DNA of 64,000 bases from Microbacterium sp. (GTDB lineage: Bacteria; Actinomycetota; Actinomycetes; Actinomycetales; Microbacteriaceae). The stretch lies in assembly GCA_017306415.1 (NCBI GenBank), contig JAFKIL010000001.1:620001-684000 (forward strand), in the 5' to 3' direction. Shown piece by piece: positions 8,355 to 18,483 of the stretch (its first letter is position 1; each line of letters starts with the position of its first letter). The notes under the pieces were generated by a model that saw only the letters and a program-made list of their open reading frames with translations, did not search any database and had not been told where the DNA came from. Both the position numbers and the translations under genes were made by a program.

Positions 8355-9872
8355 CTATGCGGCGAGTCGTACCACGAGCGCGCCGAGTCGACGGATGGTC
8401 TCGGCCTTGCCGAGCAGTTCCATCGACTCGAACAGCGGTGGCGACACACGCCGCCCGCTCACGGCCACCCGCAGCGGGCCGTACGCGACCCTGGGCTTCA
8501 GCCCGAGGCCATCGATGAGCGCCGAAGCGAGGGCCTCCTGGACGGCGGCCGCCGTGAACTCGGTGTCGGGCACCAGCTCGAGCGCACCGACCGATGCGAC
8601 GAGGATCTCCCCCGCGTTCGCCGGGAGTCCCGCCAGCGCGTCGTCCGCGTAGGCGACCTCGTCCGCGAAGAGGAACCCGAGGAGGCCCGGCGCCTCGCCC
8701 AGCAGCTGCATGCGCTCCTGCACGAGGGGCGCGGCCGCCGCGATGAGCGCGCGCTGCTCGTCGGTCGGCTCCGGCCCGATGACACCCGCCTGCGCGAGGT
8801 ACGGCACGAGGCGCCCCGCGAAGTCGGCGGACTCCAGCATCCGGATGTGGTCGCCGTTGATCGACTCGGCCTTCTTCTGGTCGAAGCGCGCCGGATTGGG
8901 GTTCACGTTGACGATGTCGAACGCGTCGATCAGCTCGGCGCGCGAGAAGACGTCGCGATCGGGAGCGATCGACCAGCCGAGCAGCGACAGGTAGTTCAGC
9001 AGCCCTTCGTGGATGAAGCCGCCGTCACGCAGGAGGAACAGGTCGGCCTTCGGGTCGCGCTTGGAGAGCTTCTTCGTGCCGGTCTCGCCCAGCACGAGCG
9101 GCATGTGCGCGAAGCGCGGGACGAATGTGGCCACACCCGCCTTGATGAGGGCGTCGTACAGGGCGAGCTGACGTGCCGTCGACGGCATCAGGTCCTCACC
9201 GCGGATGACGTGCGTGACGCCCATCAGTGCGTCGTCGACGGGGTTCGTGAACGGATAGAGCGGCACTCCCCCGGCGCGCACAAGCACGAAGTCCGGGAAC
9301 GAGCCGGCCGGGAAGGTGACCTCGCCACGGATCAGGTCGACGAAGGTGAGGTCCTCGTCGGGCACGCGCAGTCGCCACGCCGGCTCGCGCCCCTCGGCAC
9401 GGAAGGCCTCTCGCTGATCGTCGCTCAGGTCACGGTCGAAGTTGTCGTAGCCGAGCTGCTTCGCACGGCCCTTCGCCTCGTTGCGGGCGTCGATCTCCTC
9501 CGCCGTGGAATAGCTCTCGTACACGAGACCCGCGTCCACGAGCTTCGTCAGCACGTCCCGGTAGATGTCGTGCCGCTGCGACTGGCGGTAGGGGCCGTGC
9601 GGGCCGCCCTTCTCCACGCCCTCGTCCCAGTCGATCTCGAGCCACGTGAGCGCGTCGACGAGCTGCCGGTAGCTCTCCTCGCTGTCGCGGGCGGCGTCGG
9701 TGTCTTCCACCCGGAAGACCATCGATCCGCCGGTGTGCCGTGCGTACGCCCAGTTGAACAGCGCCGTGCGGACCATGCCGACGTGCGGAAGGCCGGTCGG
9801 CGACGGGCAGAAACGGACCCGGACATCGCTGCCGGATGCGGTCGTGGTCAGGGGATGCGGGAGAGCAGGCAC
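8355..9872 (-). CDS. gltX: Glutamyl-tRNA synthetase
   Basis: A class I aminoacyl-tRNA synthetase of 505 residues that charges tRNA-Glu, and probably tRNA-Gln as well (non-discriminating, feeding GatCAB). The nucleotide-binding signature [13 protein letters not shown] (HIGH-type) is near residue 25 and the KMSKR-type loop is KLSKRD near residue 268. The GTG at 9872 is chosen because the protein then begins about ten residues before the conserved [17 protein letters not shown] sits seven bases upstream as a possible leaderless -10. The open frame extends further upstream but that part overlaps the LysR gene and is not conserved. tRNA-Gln follows. Confidence 0.96.
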   Translation of the reverse strand: MPALPHPLTTTASGSDVRVRFCPSPTGLPHVGMVRTALFNWAYARHTGGSMVFRVEDTDAARDSEESYRQLVDALTWLEIDWDEGVEKGGPHGPYRQSQRHDIYRDVLTKLVDAGLVYESYSTAEEIDARNEAKGRAKQLGYDNFDRDLSDDQREAFRAEGREPAWRLRVPDEDLTFVDLIRGEVTFPAGSFPDFVLVRAGGVPLYPFTNPVDDALMGVTHVIRGEDLMPSTARQLALYDALIKAGVATFVPRFAHMPLVLGETGTKKLSKRDPKADLFLLRDGGFIHEGLLNYLSLLGWSIAPDRDVFSRAELIDAFDIVNVNPNPARFDQKKAESINGDHIRMLESADFAGRLVPYLAQAGVIGPEPTDEQRALIAAAAPLVQERMQLLGEAPGLLGFLFADEVAYADDALAGLPANAGEILVASVGALELVPDTEFTAAAVQEALASALIDGLGLKPRVAYGPLRVAVSGRRVSPPLFESMELLGKAETIRRLGALVVRLAA

Positions 9873-9882
9873 GCTTTCCAGC

Positions 9883-10851
9883 TTAGTTGCCAGGGCGATC
9901 CGCGCCCTCCGCCTGCCGCTCCGCCAGGATCGCCCCGAGGGCCGCGACCGTCGCGCGGACGGACGGCACCCGATCAGCCCCGCGCGCCGTGACCACGTGC
10001 ACCGTGCGCGCCTCACTCCGCGGCAGTGGAGCGGTCACGACGCCGGCGAGCTGCGGGAACGAGGCCACCGCCATCCGGGGAAGCGTCGCGACCCCGATCC
10101 CCTGCGCGACGAGGCCCTCGACGGCGACGAAGTTGTCCGTCTCGAACCGGATGCGCGGCTCGAACCCGGCCCGGCCGCACAGTTCCAGCAGGTGGCCCCG
10201 GCAGCGCGGGCATCCGGCGATCCAGTCCTCCGCGTCGAGCACCGCGATGTCGACGGGGTCGGACCCTGCAGCCGCGTGCCCTGCGGGAAGCACGAGCAGC
10301 AGGTCGTCGTGCCCGATCGTGCGCACCGAAAGTCCACGGGCGCTCGCCCCGTGCGGGTCGTCCCGGTCCCCCGGGTAGGAGAACGTCAGCGCGATGTCCG
10401 CCCGATCCTGACGGACCGCCTCCACCGCCTCGGGGGGCTCCGCCTCGACGTACGTCACCGAGATGCCGGGATGGGATGCCGCCAGCTCGGCGAGCAGCCG
10501 CGGAACGACCGTCGGCGACGCCGACGGGAACCCGATGAGACGCACGTGGCCGGACCGCAGGCCCCGCAGCTCTGCGAGCTCCCCCGCAGCCGCGTCGAGG
10601 GCTGTCGTGACCGCCGGCGCGTGACGAGCAAGCACCCGACCCGCCTCGGTGAGGCGGACTCCGCGTCCGACGCGCTCGAGGAGTGCGAGGCCGGCGCGTT
10701 CCTCGAGGCGGCGTACCTGCTGGCTGATCGCCGGTTGGCTGTACCCGAGCGCGGCGGCCGCCGCCGTGATCGAGCCCTCGTCCGCGATCGCCTTGATGAC
10801 ACGGAGCGACTGGACGTCCAGCTCGGGCTCGTCGAGGGCATCTTCGGTCAT
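9883..10851 (-). CDS. LysR-family transcriptional regulator
   Basis: A 322-residue protein with an N-terminal winged HTH ([22 protein letters not shown], then the recognition helix [15 protein letters not shown]) and a periplasmic-binding-like effector domain (about residues 95-300) containing a CPRC pair near residue 215 in [10 protein letters not shown]. LysR proteins usually activate the divergent neighbour, here the PLP-dependent enzyme at 10933. The ATG at 10851 is chosen because TATGCT lies exactly six bases upstream. An ATG 24 bases further upstream is possible. The effector is unknown. Confidence 0.9.
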   Translation of the reverse strand: MTEDALDEPELDVQSLRVIKAIADEGSITAAAAALGYSQPAISQQVRRLEERAGLALLERVGRGVRLTEAGRVLARHAPAVTTALDAAAGELAELRGLRSGHVRLIGFPSASPTVVPRLLAELAASHPGISVTYVEAEPPEAVEAVRQDRADIALTFSYPGDRDDPHGASARGLSVRTIGHDDLLLVLPAGHAAAGSDPVDIAVLDAEDWIAGCPRCRGHLLELCGRAGFEPRIRFETDNFVAVEGLVAQGIGVATLPRMAVASFPQLAGVVTAPLPRSEARTVHVVTARGADRVPSVRATVAALGAILAERQAEGADRPGN

Positions 10852-10857
10852 GTCGGA

Positions 10858-10863
10858 AGCATA
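10858..10863 (-). promoter_or_regulatory. -10 element TATGCT of the LysR gene
   Basis: On the minus strand TATGCT is followed by six bases (TCCGAC) and ATG at 10851, giving a leaderless transcript. On the plus strand CAGGCT (10921-10926), also six bases before ATG 10933, could serve the divergent gene. Confidence 0.5.
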
Positions 10864-10932
10864 AGCCAGTGGCATGTGATTCATCCATGACTTGCCGTAG
10901 ACGAATGCGGCAGGGGCGACCAGGCTCTGAGC

Positions 10933-12012
10933 ATGACCCATCGCACCCTCGACCCGGCGCCCCACGCAGCGGCTGAGGCCGAGGTCGCGCGGCTGCACGA
11001 GCATTTCATCGACGCGCGGGGCTACCTGGCGGCCTGCACCTCGGGCCTTCCGACGCGGGGCTCCCGTGCCGCCGTGCTCGCTGACCTGGATCGGCGACCC
11101 GATCCCGCCTTCTACACGGGCGTCGTGGATCGCACGCGCGCCGCGTTCGCCCGGCTCGTCGGCACGAGCGAGGCACGCATCGCGATCGGCTCGCAGGCAT
11201 CGACCCAGATCGCACTCGTCGCCACGGCACTCCCCGACGGCGCGGAGGTGCTGTGCGCGGACGGCGACTTCTCGTCGGTCGTCATGCCGTTCGTGTACGC
11301 GGGTCGCGGCATCCGGGTGCGCACCGTTCCCCTGGACGCCCTCGCCGACGAGATCGGCCCCACGACCGCACTCGTCGCGTTCTCGCTCGTCCAGTCGGCC
11401 ACGGGTGCCGTGGCGGATGCCGCCGCCATCGTCGCCGCGGCGGCGCGCCACGGAACCTGGACGCTCTGCGACGCCACGCAGGCCGCGGGGTGGATGCCCG
11501 TCCGCGCGGAGTTGTTCGACGCCCTGGTCTGCCACGCCTACAAGTGGCTGTGCGCACCGCGAGGCGTGTCCTTCGTCGCCCTGTCGGAGCGGCTCGCGGC
11601 GCGGATGCGTCCGGTCCAGGCCGGCTGGTACGCGGGAGCGGACCCGTGGGCGTCCTGTTACGGCGGCGCCTCACCGCTCGCCGAGGACGCCCGCCGGTTC
11701 GACGTGTCGCCCGCGTGGCAGGCGTTCGTCGGCGCCGAGCCCGCGATCGACCTCTTCGCCGGGGTGGATGCCGCGGGGGTTCACGCCTACACGACGCGGC
11801 TCGCCACGACGTTCCGCGAGCGGCGGGGGCTCCCGGCATCCGCGCGAGCGAGTGCGATCGTCACCTGGGACGATCCCGACGGATGCGACCTCGCGCGGCT
11901 CAGCGCTGCGGGCATCGTGGCATCGGGGCGCGCGGGCAGAGCGCGCGTCGCGTTCCATGTCTTCAACGACGACGAGGACGTCGAGCTCGCGGTGCGTGCC
12001 CTCACGCCGTGA
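10933..12012 (+). CDS. Class V aminotransferase-fold PLP-dependent enzyme
   Basis: A 359-residue fold-type I PLP enzyme resembling cysteine desulfurases and kynureninases. The Schiff-base lysine is in CHAYKWLCAPRG near residue 202, and the cofactor-contact motif TLCDATQAAGWMPV lies near residue 177. It lacks the catalytic Cys loop that would mark a desulfurase, so aminotransferase, lyase or isomerase activity is equally possible. It diverges from the LysR gene and its end overlaps the convergent MFS gene by 11 bp. It is probably LysR-controlled. No pathway can be assigned. Confidence 0.85.
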   Translation: MTHRTLDPAPHAAAEAEVARLHEHFIDARGYLAACTSGLPTRGSRAAVLADLDRRPDPAFYTGVVDRTRAAFARLVGTSEARIAIGSQASTQIALVATALPDGAEVLCADGDFSSVVMPFVYAGRGIRVRTVPLDALADEIGPTTALVAFSLVQSATGAVADAAAIVAAAARHGTWTLCDATQAAGWMPVRAELFDALVCHAYKWLCAPRGVSFVALSERLAARMRPVQAGWYAGADPWASCYGGASPLAEDARRFDVSPAWQAFVGAEPAIDLFAGVDAAGVHAYTTRLATTFRERRGLPASARASAIVTWDDPDGCDLARLSAAGIVASGRAGRARVAFHVFNDDEDVELAVRALTP

Positions 12013-13252
12013 CCGACGCCGGCGCATCCCGCCTGCCGAGGGGTGACAGCGCCACCACCGCGCCGGCGACCACCAGGCCGCACAGGGAGAGACCGCCGTA
12101 TCCGATCCACGACAGCGCGATCCCGGCGAGGATCGCGCCGAGCGCGGCGACGAGGTTCATGGTCAGATCGCTGCGGCCCTGACGCCTCGTGCGTCGCGCT
12201 TCGGCGGATGCCTCGGTCAGCAGGGCCGCACCCGCGACCGTCGACGCGCTCCACCCGAGGCCGAGCAGGATCAGCGCCACGATCACCGCGGTCGAGGACT
12301 CCTGGCCGAGCGCGGCAGTGAGCAGGGCTGCGGCGAGGAGGGCCTGGCCCACGAGCACGGTCGGCGTGCGTCCCAGCCGATCCGCGAGGATGCCGAAGAC
12401 CGGTGAGAGGGCGTACATACCCGCGATGTGGAGGCTGATCGTGAGGCCGATGATCTCCACGGTCGCGCCGTGGTGGAGGAGGTGGACCGGGGTCATCGCC
12501 ATGACGGACACCATCACGGCGTGAGCTCCCGCGATGGTGAAGACGGCGTATCGCGCTGCCGTGGGTCGATCCGCCCGCGCGATCGCACCTGCTCCCGAGA
12601 GGATCCGCGCGGCTGCCACCCGCTGGGCGAGCAGCAGCGGATCCGGACGCAGTGCGATGAGGTACAGCGCCATGCCGAGGAGCTGGGCGACGACGGTGAA
12701 CAGGTACGGGCCGGTCAGCGGCGGCATCCCGAGGGCCGCCCCGAGCACCTGCCCCGGGCCCACCAGGTTCGGGCCGAGCACCGCGCCGATCGTCGTCGCC
12801 CACACCACCACCGAGAGATCACGGGCGCGCGAGCGGTCCGTTGCGAGATCGGCCGCCGCGAATCGGGACTGCAGGTTGGCCGCCTGCCCCGCGCCGATCA
12901 GCACGAAGCCGACCAGGAGGAGCGGGAAGGAACGCCCGGCAGCGGCCAGCACCACGACGACCACACCGACCAGGGCCACCGCCATCCCCGAGGTGAGCGA
13001 CGGCCGTCGGCCACGACGCCGAGCGAGGGCCGCCAGTGGCACCGCGGCGGCCGCCGCACCGAGTGTGACCGATGCCGTGGCGAGGCCGGACAGCGATTCA
13101 TCCCCGGAGATGTCGGCGGCCAGCACGGCGCCGAGCGAGATCGTCGCGCCGAATGCGAGTCCGCCGAGGATCTGACCGAGCGACAGCACCCACACCGTCC
13201 GGGTCCGCGCCCGGCGCAGAGCGGCGTCGTCGAGGGCGAACTCGCTAGGCAT
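12002..13252 (-). CDS. MFS transporter (12-TM)
   Basis: A 416-residue major facilitator. The hydrophobic pattern fits 12 helices, and the cytoplasmic loop motifs [11 protein letters not shown] (after TM2) and [10 protein letters not shown] (after TM8) match the A-motif of the family. The start overlaps the end of the FAH-hydrolase gene upstream by 8 bp, so the two form a unit. As I recall, M. tuberculosis also has an MFS gene beside the FAH and gltX genes, so the position may be ancestral. The substrate is unknown. Confidence 0.88.
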   Translation of the reverse strand: MPSEFALDDAALRRARTRTVWVLSLGQILGGLAFGATISLGAVLAADISGDESLSGLATASVTLGAAAAAVPLAALARRRGRRPSLTSGMAVALVGVVVVVLAAAGRSFPLLLVGFVLIGAGQAANLQSRFAAADLATDRSRARDLSVVVWATTIGAVLGPNLVGPGQVLGAALGMPPLTGPYLFTVVAQLLGMALYLIALRPDPLLLAQRVAAARILSGAGAIARADRPTAARYAVFTIAGAHAVMVSVMAMTPVHLLHHGATVEIIGLTISLHIAGMYALSPVFGILADRLGRTPTVLVGQALLAAALLTAALGQESSTAVIVALILLGLGWSASTVAGAALLTEASAEARRTRRQGRSDLTMNLVAALGAILAGIALSWIGYGGLSLCGLVVAGAVVALSPLGRRDAPASVTA

Positions 13253-14009
13253 CGCGTGCGGAATTGCGCAGAATACCCAGCCCGCTGATCTCCACCTCGA
13301 CGACATCCCCCGCGACGAACGGACCGACGCCGGCGGGTGTTCCCGTGAGCAGCACATCGCCGGGCAGCAGCGTGAACGCGGCGGACGCATAGGCGATGAT
13401 GTCGGCGACCGAGTGGACCATGTCGCTCAGCGGGGCTTGCTGCTTCACCTCGCCGTTGAGCCGCGTCGTGAGGACGGCCGACGTCGGATCGAAATCGGTC
13501 TCGACGGCGGGGCCCAGCGGGCAGAACGTGTCGAACCCCTTGGCGCGGGCCCACTGTCCGTCGGTGCGCTGCAGGTCGCGAGCCGACACGTCGTTGCCGA
13601 TCGTGTAGCCGAACACGTGATCGAGCGCCGCCGCGGGCGAGACGTTCTTCGTGATACGACCGATCACCACGGCGAGCTCGCCCTCGAAGTCGGTCTGCTG
13701 CGACTGGCGCGGACGCACGATCGCATCGTTCGGCCCGATCACCGCGGTGTTCGGCTTGAAGAAGAGCATCGGCTCGGCGGGGACCTCGTTGCCGAACTCC
13801 GCCGCGTGGTCGCGGTAGTTGCGCCCCACGGCCACGATCTTCGAACGCGGGATCACCGGCGCGAGGAGCACGACGTCCTTCAGGGGCACACGCTCACCCG
13901 TCGTGTCGAATCCGGCGAACATCGGATCGCCGTCGAGCACGACCAGCTCGTTCTCGTCGACGATGCCGTAGCGGATGGCGTCCTGGTGGCTGAAGCGGGC
14001 GATCCTCAC
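13245..14009 (-). CDS. Fumarylacetoacetate hydrolase family protein
   Basis: A 254-residue FAH-fold protein. The metal-binding residues are recognisable in the [11 protein letters not shown] region, with the family motifs [25 protein letters not shown] and [12 protein letters not shown]. Relatives are annotated as acylpyruvases, oxaloacetate decarboxylases or 2-hydroxyhepta-2,4-diene-1,7-dioate isomerases, and the true substrate is not readable. The GTG start has TAGGCT exactly six bases upstream (leaderless). Its place between gltX and leuB recalls the mycobacterial arrangement. A housekeeping role in metabolite repair is more plausible than aromatic degradation here. Confidence 0.9.
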   Translation of the reverse strand: MRIARFSHQDAIRYGIVDENELVVLDGDPMFAGFDTTGERVPLKDVVLLAPVIPRSKIVAVGRNYRDHAAEFGNEVPAEPMLFFKPNTAVIGPNDAIVRPRQSQQTDFEGELAVVIGRITKNVSPAAALDHVFGYTIGNDVSARDLQRTDGQWARAKGFDTFCPLGPAVETDFDPTSAVLTTRLNGEVKQQAPLSDMVHSVADIIAYASAAFTLLPGDVLLTGTPAGVGPFVAGDVVEVEISGLGILRNSARDA

Positions 14010-14015
14010 CCGCCC

Positions 14016-14021
14016 AGCCTA
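14016..14021 (-). promoter_or_regulatory. -10 element TAGGCT of the FAH-family gene
   Basis: On the minus strand TAGGCT is followed by six bases (GGGCGG) and GTG at 14009, predicting a leaderless transcript. Confidence 0.5.
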
Positions 14022-14036
14022 CTCAGGGGCCGGGCC

Positions 14037-15137
14037 TCAGCCGTCGAGCCGGACGAGCCAGTCGTGGCGGTCGGCGACCCGGCCGTACTGGATGTCGGTC
14101 AGCTCCTCGCGCAGCGAGAGCGCGAGCGGCCCGACGGGCTGCTCCTGGAAGAAGTCCCTGCCCTTGAGCACGCCGATCGGAGCGACGACAGCGGCGGTCC
14201 CGCACGCGAACACCTCGACGATGTCACCGGAGTCGACGCCGGTGCGCCACTCGTCGATCGAGACGTCACGGCCGACGACCTTGTGCCCGCGATCGACGGC
14301 GAGCTGCAGGAGCGAGTCGCGCGTGACGCCCTCGAGGATCGAATCCGACTGCGGGGTGACCAGCGTCCCGTCCTTCATCACGAAGACGATGTTCATCCCG
14401 CCGAGCTCCTCGACGTTGCGGTCCTGGTCGAGGAAGACGACCTGATCACAGCCCTGCTCGTACGCCTCGGCCTGCGGGAGCAGGCTCGCCGCGTAGTTGC
14501 CTCCGGTCTTGGCCGCCCCGGTGCCGCCCTTGCCCGCGCGGGCGTAGTCCTCGCTCAACCAGATCGAGACGGGCTTCGCACCGCCCTTGAAGTAGGCGCC
14601 GACCGGGCTGGCGATGACGTAGTAGCCGACCTTGTTCGCCGGCCGGACGCCCAGGAACGCTTCCTTGGCGAACATGAACGGCCGCAGGTACAGACTCTGG
14701 TCGGCCCCATCCGGCACCCAGTCGCCGTCGACCGAGATCAGGGCCTTGAGGGACTGGATGAAGTAGTCGACGGGCAGCTCGGGCAGGGCGAGCCGGCGCG
14801 CACTGCGCTGCAGCCGCAGGCCGTTCTGGCGCGGACGGAAGGTGTGGATCGATCCGTCCTGGTGCCGGTAGGCCTTGATCCCCTCGAAGATCTCCTGACC
14901 GTAGTGCAGGACGGCGGCCGCCGGGTCCAGCGAGAGCGGGCCGTACGGCTGCACGCGCGGCCGGTGCCAGCCGCCCCCGACGGACCAGCAGATGTCGACC
15001 ATGTGGTCGGTGAACGCGGTGCCGAAGGCCGGGTCGCGCAGCAGTTCGGCGCGTTCGGCCGGCGACTTGGCGGCCAGGTTCTTGGTGACGGCGAATTCCA
15101 GTTCCGGAAGGCCGGTCTCGATGTCGATGAGGGTCAT
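14037..15137 (-). CDS. ilvE: Branched-chain amino acid aminotransferase
   Basis: A 366-residue fold-type IV PLP enzyme catalysing the last step of Val, Leu and Ile synthesis. The characteristic ALHYGQEIFEGIKAY-type motif reads LHYGQEIFEGIKAYR near residue 80, the PLP lysine is in GTGAAKTGGNYAAS near residue 208, and the substrate loop contains EELGGMN. The length matches actinobacterial IlvE. ATG 15137 is preceded by AGGACG. It lies between the FAH gene and leuB in the same direction, among the other branched-chain genes. Confidence 0.96.
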   Translation of the reverse strand: MTLIDIETGLPELEFAVTKNLAAKSPAERAELLRDPAFGTAFTDHMVDICWSVGGGWHRPRVQPYGPLSLDPAAAVLHYGQEIFEGIKAYRHQDGSIHTFRPRQNGLRLQRSARRLALPELPVDYFIQSLKALISVDGDWVPDGADQSLYLRPFMFAKEAFLGVRPANKVGYYVIASPVGAYFKGGAKPVSIWLSEDYARAGKGGTGAAKTGGNYAASLLPQAEAYEQGCDQVVFLDQDRNVEELGGMNIVFVMKDGTLVTPQSDSILEGVTRDSLLQLAVDRGHKVVGRDVSIDEWRTGVDSGDIVEVFACGTAAVVAPIGVLKGRDFFQEQPVGPLALSLREELTDIQYGRVADRHDWLVRLDG

Positions 15138-15189
15138 GTCACGTCCTGTGCGTCTGATCGGCGGGCGACGAAGCTCGCGTGGGTCCAGG

Positions 15190-16242
15190 TTACGCCTGGA
15201 GCCGGGCGGCGATGGCGTCGCCCACCTGTGCGGTGGTGCGGTCACCGGCCCCGCGGTCGGCGATGTCCTCCTCCACCGCGCGGGTCACGCGGGTGGCCTC
15301 GTCGCGGAGCCCGAGGTGATCGAGGAGCAGGGCGACGGAGAGGATCGCGGCCGTGGGATCGGCCTTCTGCTGCCCCGCGATGTCGGGCGCCGAACCGTGG
15401 ACGGGCTCGAACATCGAGGGGAAGGTGCCGTCCGGGTTGATGTTGCCGGATGCGGCGAGGCCGATGCCACCGGTGACGGCGCCTGCCAGGTCAGTCAGGA
15501 TGTCGCCGAAGAGGTTGTCGGTGACGATCACATCGAAGCGGCCCGGGTTCGTGACCAGGAAGATCGTCGCCGCGTCGACGTGCAGATAGTCTACGGCCAC
15601 GTCGGGGTGCTCGAGCGCCACGGCATCCACGATCCGCTTCCAGAGTCCGCCGGCGTGGACGAGCACGTTGGTCTTGTGCACGAGGGTCAGGGTGCGCCGG
15701 CGCCGCTCCGCCAGCGCGAACGCGTAGCGCACGACGCGCTCCACGCCGAACGCCGTGTTGACGGAGGTCTCGTTCGCGACCTCGTGCGGGGTGCCCCGCC
15801 GGATCGCGCCGCCGTTGCCGACGTACGGACCCTCGGTGCCCTCGCGCACGACGACGAAGTCCACGTCGCCCGGGTTCGCGAGCGGGCCGGGCGCGCCCGG
15901 GTAGAGCTTCGACGGGCGCAGGTTGACGTAGTGGTCGAGCTCGAACCGGAGCTTCAGGAGCAGCCCGCGTTCGATGTTCGCGTCCTTGAGCCGCGGGTCG
16001 CCCGGCACTCCCCCGACCGCGCCGAGCAGGATGGCGTCGTGCGTCGCGATCGCAGCGAGGTCCTCGTCGGTGAGGGTGTCGCCCGTGTCGAGGTACCGCC
16101 CGGCGCCGAGCGAGAACCGCGTCTTCTCGAATGAGACTCCGCTCGTGGCGGTCGCGGCATCCAGCACCTTCTCCGCCTCGGCGACGACCTCGGGACCGAT
16201 GCCGTCACCCGGGATGACAGCCAGCTTCACGACGCGCGACAT
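15190..16242 (-). CDS. leuB: 3-isopropylmalate dehydrogenase
   Basis: A 350-residue NAD-dependent beta-decarboxylating dehydrogenase of the leucine pathway. It starts [20 protein letters not shown]. The substrate region [24 protein letters not shown] and the metal/cofactor motif [11 protein letters not shown], then [12 protein letters not shown], are intact. ATG 16242 has GGAGAG at ribosome-binding distance. The reading frame is open much further upstream but that part overlaps the MFS gene in another frame and is not a fusion. Position next to serA and ilvE fits the conserved amino-acid cluster. Confidence 0.96.
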   Translation of the reverse strand: MSRVVKLAVIPGDGIGPEVVAEAEKVLDAATATSGVSFEKTRFSLGAGRYLDTGDTLTDEDLAAIATHDAILLGAVGGVPGDPRLKDANIERGLLLKLRFELDHYVNLRPSKLYPGAPGPLANPGDVDFVVVREGTEGPYVGNGGAIRRGTPHEVANETSVNTAFGVERVVRYAFALAERRRRTLTLVHKTNVLVHAGGLWKRIVDAVALEHPDVAVDYLHVDAATIFLVTNPGRFDVIVTDNLFGDILTDLAGAVTGGIGLAASGNINPDGTFPSMFEPVHGSAPDIAGQQKADPTAAILSVALLLDHLGLRDEATRVTRAVEEDIADRGAGDRTTAQVGDAIAARLQA

Positions 16243-16274
16243 TGCTCTCCTCGCTCGATGGCGCGCCCGAGGAC

Positions 16275-17831
16275 TCAGCGGTCGAGCGCGGGCGCGCGAT
16301 GGGATGATCTCAGCGTAACGGCCGCGACGATCGCCGCCGCGACGACCAGCAGAGCGCCGATCAGCGAGGTCACCCCGACGCCCGCGTCGAACGCCGCGGC
16401 CGCGGCGTCCCGGAGCGCGGCACCGGTCGCACCCCCGATCTGCTCGGCCGCATGCATGGCGCCGGCGAGCGTCTCTCGTGCTGCCGACGCGACCTCGCCC
16501 GAGACTCCGGTGGGCAGCACGAGCGACGTCCGGTAGATGGCGGTCAGGATGCCGCCGAGCACGGCCGTGCCGAGCACCGCGCCGAGCTCGTACGCGGTCT
16601 CCGACACGGCGCTCGCCGCTCCTGCCTTCTCCGGCGGCGCGGACGAGAGGATGAGCTCGTTCGACACTGTCTCCGCCGCCCCGATGCCGATTCCGAGCAG
16701 GATCGAGGCGAGCACGATGCTGCCGAGGCTGTCGGGCCCGGTGGTCGCCGCGATCGTGAGATAGCCCGCGATCGAGAACAGCAGCGCGGTGGGGATGACG
16801 ATCCGCGGCGAGACGCGCGCGGAGATCGGCACCACGAGGAGGCCGGCCGCGATCATGATCGCCAGGCACGGCACGAGCGCGACGCCCGATTCCATCGGGC
16901 TCAGTCCCACGATCAGCTGCAGGTGCTGGGCGACGAAATAGAGGAAGCCGACCAGCGCGACGACGCTCAGAAGGTTGACGAGCAGTGCGCCGGTGAAGGT
17001 TCCCCGGCGGAACAGGCGCATGTCGAGCATCGGCGTCGGAAGGCGCAGCTGGCGGCGCACGAAGAGGATGCCGAAGCCGACCCCGACCACCATCAGCAGG
17101 GGCGCGGCACTCGCCACGCCCTCGACGGCGAGCTCCTTGATGGCGTAGACCACCGGGATCATCGCGGCGAGCGACAGCACGATGCTGAGCGGGTCGATCC
17201 GGCCGGGGGCCGGGTCCCGGCTCTCTGGCACGAACAGCGGAGCGAGCACGAGCAGCGGAATGAGCACGGGCACGGCCATGAGGAAGACGGAACCCCACGC
17301 GAAGTGCTCCAGGAGGAAGCCGCCCACGATCGGACCGAGCGCCGCACCGGCCGAGAACATCGAGGCCCACACCGCGATGGCGAGCCGGCGCTGATCGCGA
17401 TCGGTGAAGATGCTGCGGATGAGCGACAGCGTCGAGGGCATCAGCATCGCTCCGAACACGCCCATCGCCGCACGCCCGGCGATCAGGAAGGCCGCCGTGG
17501 GCGCGAATGCCGAGAGACCGGATACCACGGCGAATCCGCTCGCGCCGATCAGCAGCATCCGGCGGCGGCCGAATCGGTCGCCGAGCGTCCCCATCGTGAC
17601 GAGCAGTCCCGCCAGCACGAGCGGATATGCGTCGATGATCCACAGCTGCTGGATGCTGGTGGGCTCGAGGTCGAGCGAGATCTGGGGCAGCGCGAAGCTC
17701 AGGACCGTGTTGTCGACCGAGACCAGCAGGACCGGGAGCATGAGGGCGATCAGCGCCGCCCAGCCGCGCCATCCGACGCGGACTCCCGTGTCGGTGACGA
17801 CCGGAAGGGTCAGGGTGTCCGTGGTACTCAT
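16275..17831 (-). CDS. MFS drug-efflux transporter (14-TM, DHA2-like)
   Basis: A 518-residue DHA2-type exporter. The QacA/EmrB-like signatures are present: [17 protein letters not shown] in TM1, a [13 protein letters not shown] loop after TM2, and an antiporter-like motif in TM5 ([17 protein letters not shown]). GAGGCGGAG precedes the ATG at 17831. It diverges from a TetR gene across 76 bp that hold a strong promoter with a palindrome inside it, so drug- or metabolite-induced efflux under TetR repression is the clear model. The inducer is unknown. Confidence 0.92.
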   Translation of the reverse strand: MSTTDTLTLPVVTDTGVRVGWRGWAALIALMLPVLLVSVDNTVLSFALPQISLDLEPTSIQQLWIIDAYPLVLAGLLVTMGTLGDRFGRRRMLLIGASGFAVVSGLSAFAPTAAFLIAGRAAMGVFGAMLMPSTLSLIRSIFTDRDQRRLAIAVWASMFSAGAALGPIVGGFLLEHFAWGSVFLMAVPVLIPLLVLAPLFVPESRDPAPGRIDPLSIVLSLAAMIPVVYAIKELAVEGVASAAPLLMVVGVGFGILFVRRQLRLPTPMLDMRLFRRGTFTGALLVNLLSVVALVGFLYFVAQHLQLIVGLSPMESGVALVPCLAIMIAAGLLVVPISARVSPRIVIPTALLFSIAGYLTIAATTGPDSLGSIVLASILLGIGIGAAETVSNELILSSAPPEKAGAASAVSETAYELGAVLGTAVLGGILTAIYRTSLVLPTGVSGEVASAARETLAGAMHAAEQIGGATGAALRDAAAAAFDAGVGVTSLIGALLVVAAAIVAAVTLRSSHRAPALDR

Positions 17832-17844
17832 CTCCGCCTCGATT

Positions 17845-17873
17845 TCTAAACCGGCCAGTCGGTATAGTATCAA
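17845..17873 (-). promoter_or_regulatory. Efflux-gene promoter with embedded TetR operator
   Basis: On the minus strand -35 TTGATA (17868-17873) and -10 TTTAGA (17845-17850) are 17 bp apart, close to the ideal sigma-70 form. A palindrome with arms TAAACCG (17847-17853) and CGGTATA (17860-17866) lies between and over these elements, so a bound TetR dimer would block polymerase. Confidence 0.7.
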
Positions 17874-17907
17874 ACCGCCGGCGGCCCGCGCAGCTACGAT
17901 CGACCCC

Positions 17908-18450
17908 ATGAGTCGTCCCCCGCGCGCGCGAGAGAGCGTGCTCGACGCGTTCGAGGCGATCCTCGTCGCAGACGGCGAGCGAGCCGCGACGATGGACGCG
18001 ACGGCTCGCGCCGCCGGCGTCTCCAAGGGCGGACTCCTTTACCACTTCGCGTCGAAGGATGCGCTCGAAGGCGGCCTCATCCAGCGCCTGGCGGGACTCG
18101 TCGACGCCGACGTCGAGGCCATCGTCTCCGCCCCCGACGGTCCCGTCCGCTACTTCCTGCGATCGTCCGTGATGGCCGACGATCCGCTCGACCGCGCGAT
18201 CGTCGCGGTCTCCCGACTGGCGCAGGGCGGCAGCGACGCCGCGAGTCGCGCGCTCCACGAGATGCGACAGCGGTGGGTCGACGCGCTGAGTCCCCACGTG
18301 CGCGACACCACGGCTCTCGACCTCGTGCTGCTCGTGAGCGACGGCCTGTACTTCAACAACGCCCTCGGCGGGGATGCCGCAGCCCCCGTCCCGACGGGAG
18401 CGGCGCTCGACGCCCTGATCGACCTCGTCCAGGAGGCCTCACGCCCGTGA
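17908..18450 (+). CDS. TetR-family transcriptional repressor
   Basis: A 180-residue protein. The N-terminal HTH reads [47 protein letters not shown] (split here: recognition helix [10 protein letters not shown]), a typical TetR DNA-binding region. The C-terminal ligand domain is generic. ATG 17908 follows TACGAT by seven bases, so a leaderless transcript is possible. It diverges from the 14-TM efflux gene and probably represses it and itself through the palindrome at 17847-17866. Confidence 0.9.
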   Translation: MSRPPRARESVLDAFEAILVADGERAATMDATARAAGVSKGGLLYHFASKDALEGGLIQRLAGLVDADVEAIVSAPDGPVRYFLRSSVMADDPLDRAIVAVSRLAQGGSDAASRALHEMRQRWVDALSPHVRDTTALDLVLLVSDGLYFNNALGGDAAAPVPTGAALDALIDLVQEASRP

Positions 18451-18464
18451 CCGCCCCGGCGGTC
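18449..18464. terminator. Short hairpin between convergent tetR and serA
   Basis: GACCGC and GCGGTC pair around a CCCG loop, starting in the tetR stop codon. There is no T-tract, so termination is only a possibility. Confidence 0.3.
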
Positions 18465-18483
18465 GCCTCGTGATGGCCGGCCG

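Noticed and set aside
15190-18297. A 1035-codon frame apparently fusing leuB to an upstream protein
   Set aside because: The upstream part overlaps the efflux transporter in another frame. LeuB starts normally at 16242 after GGAGAG.
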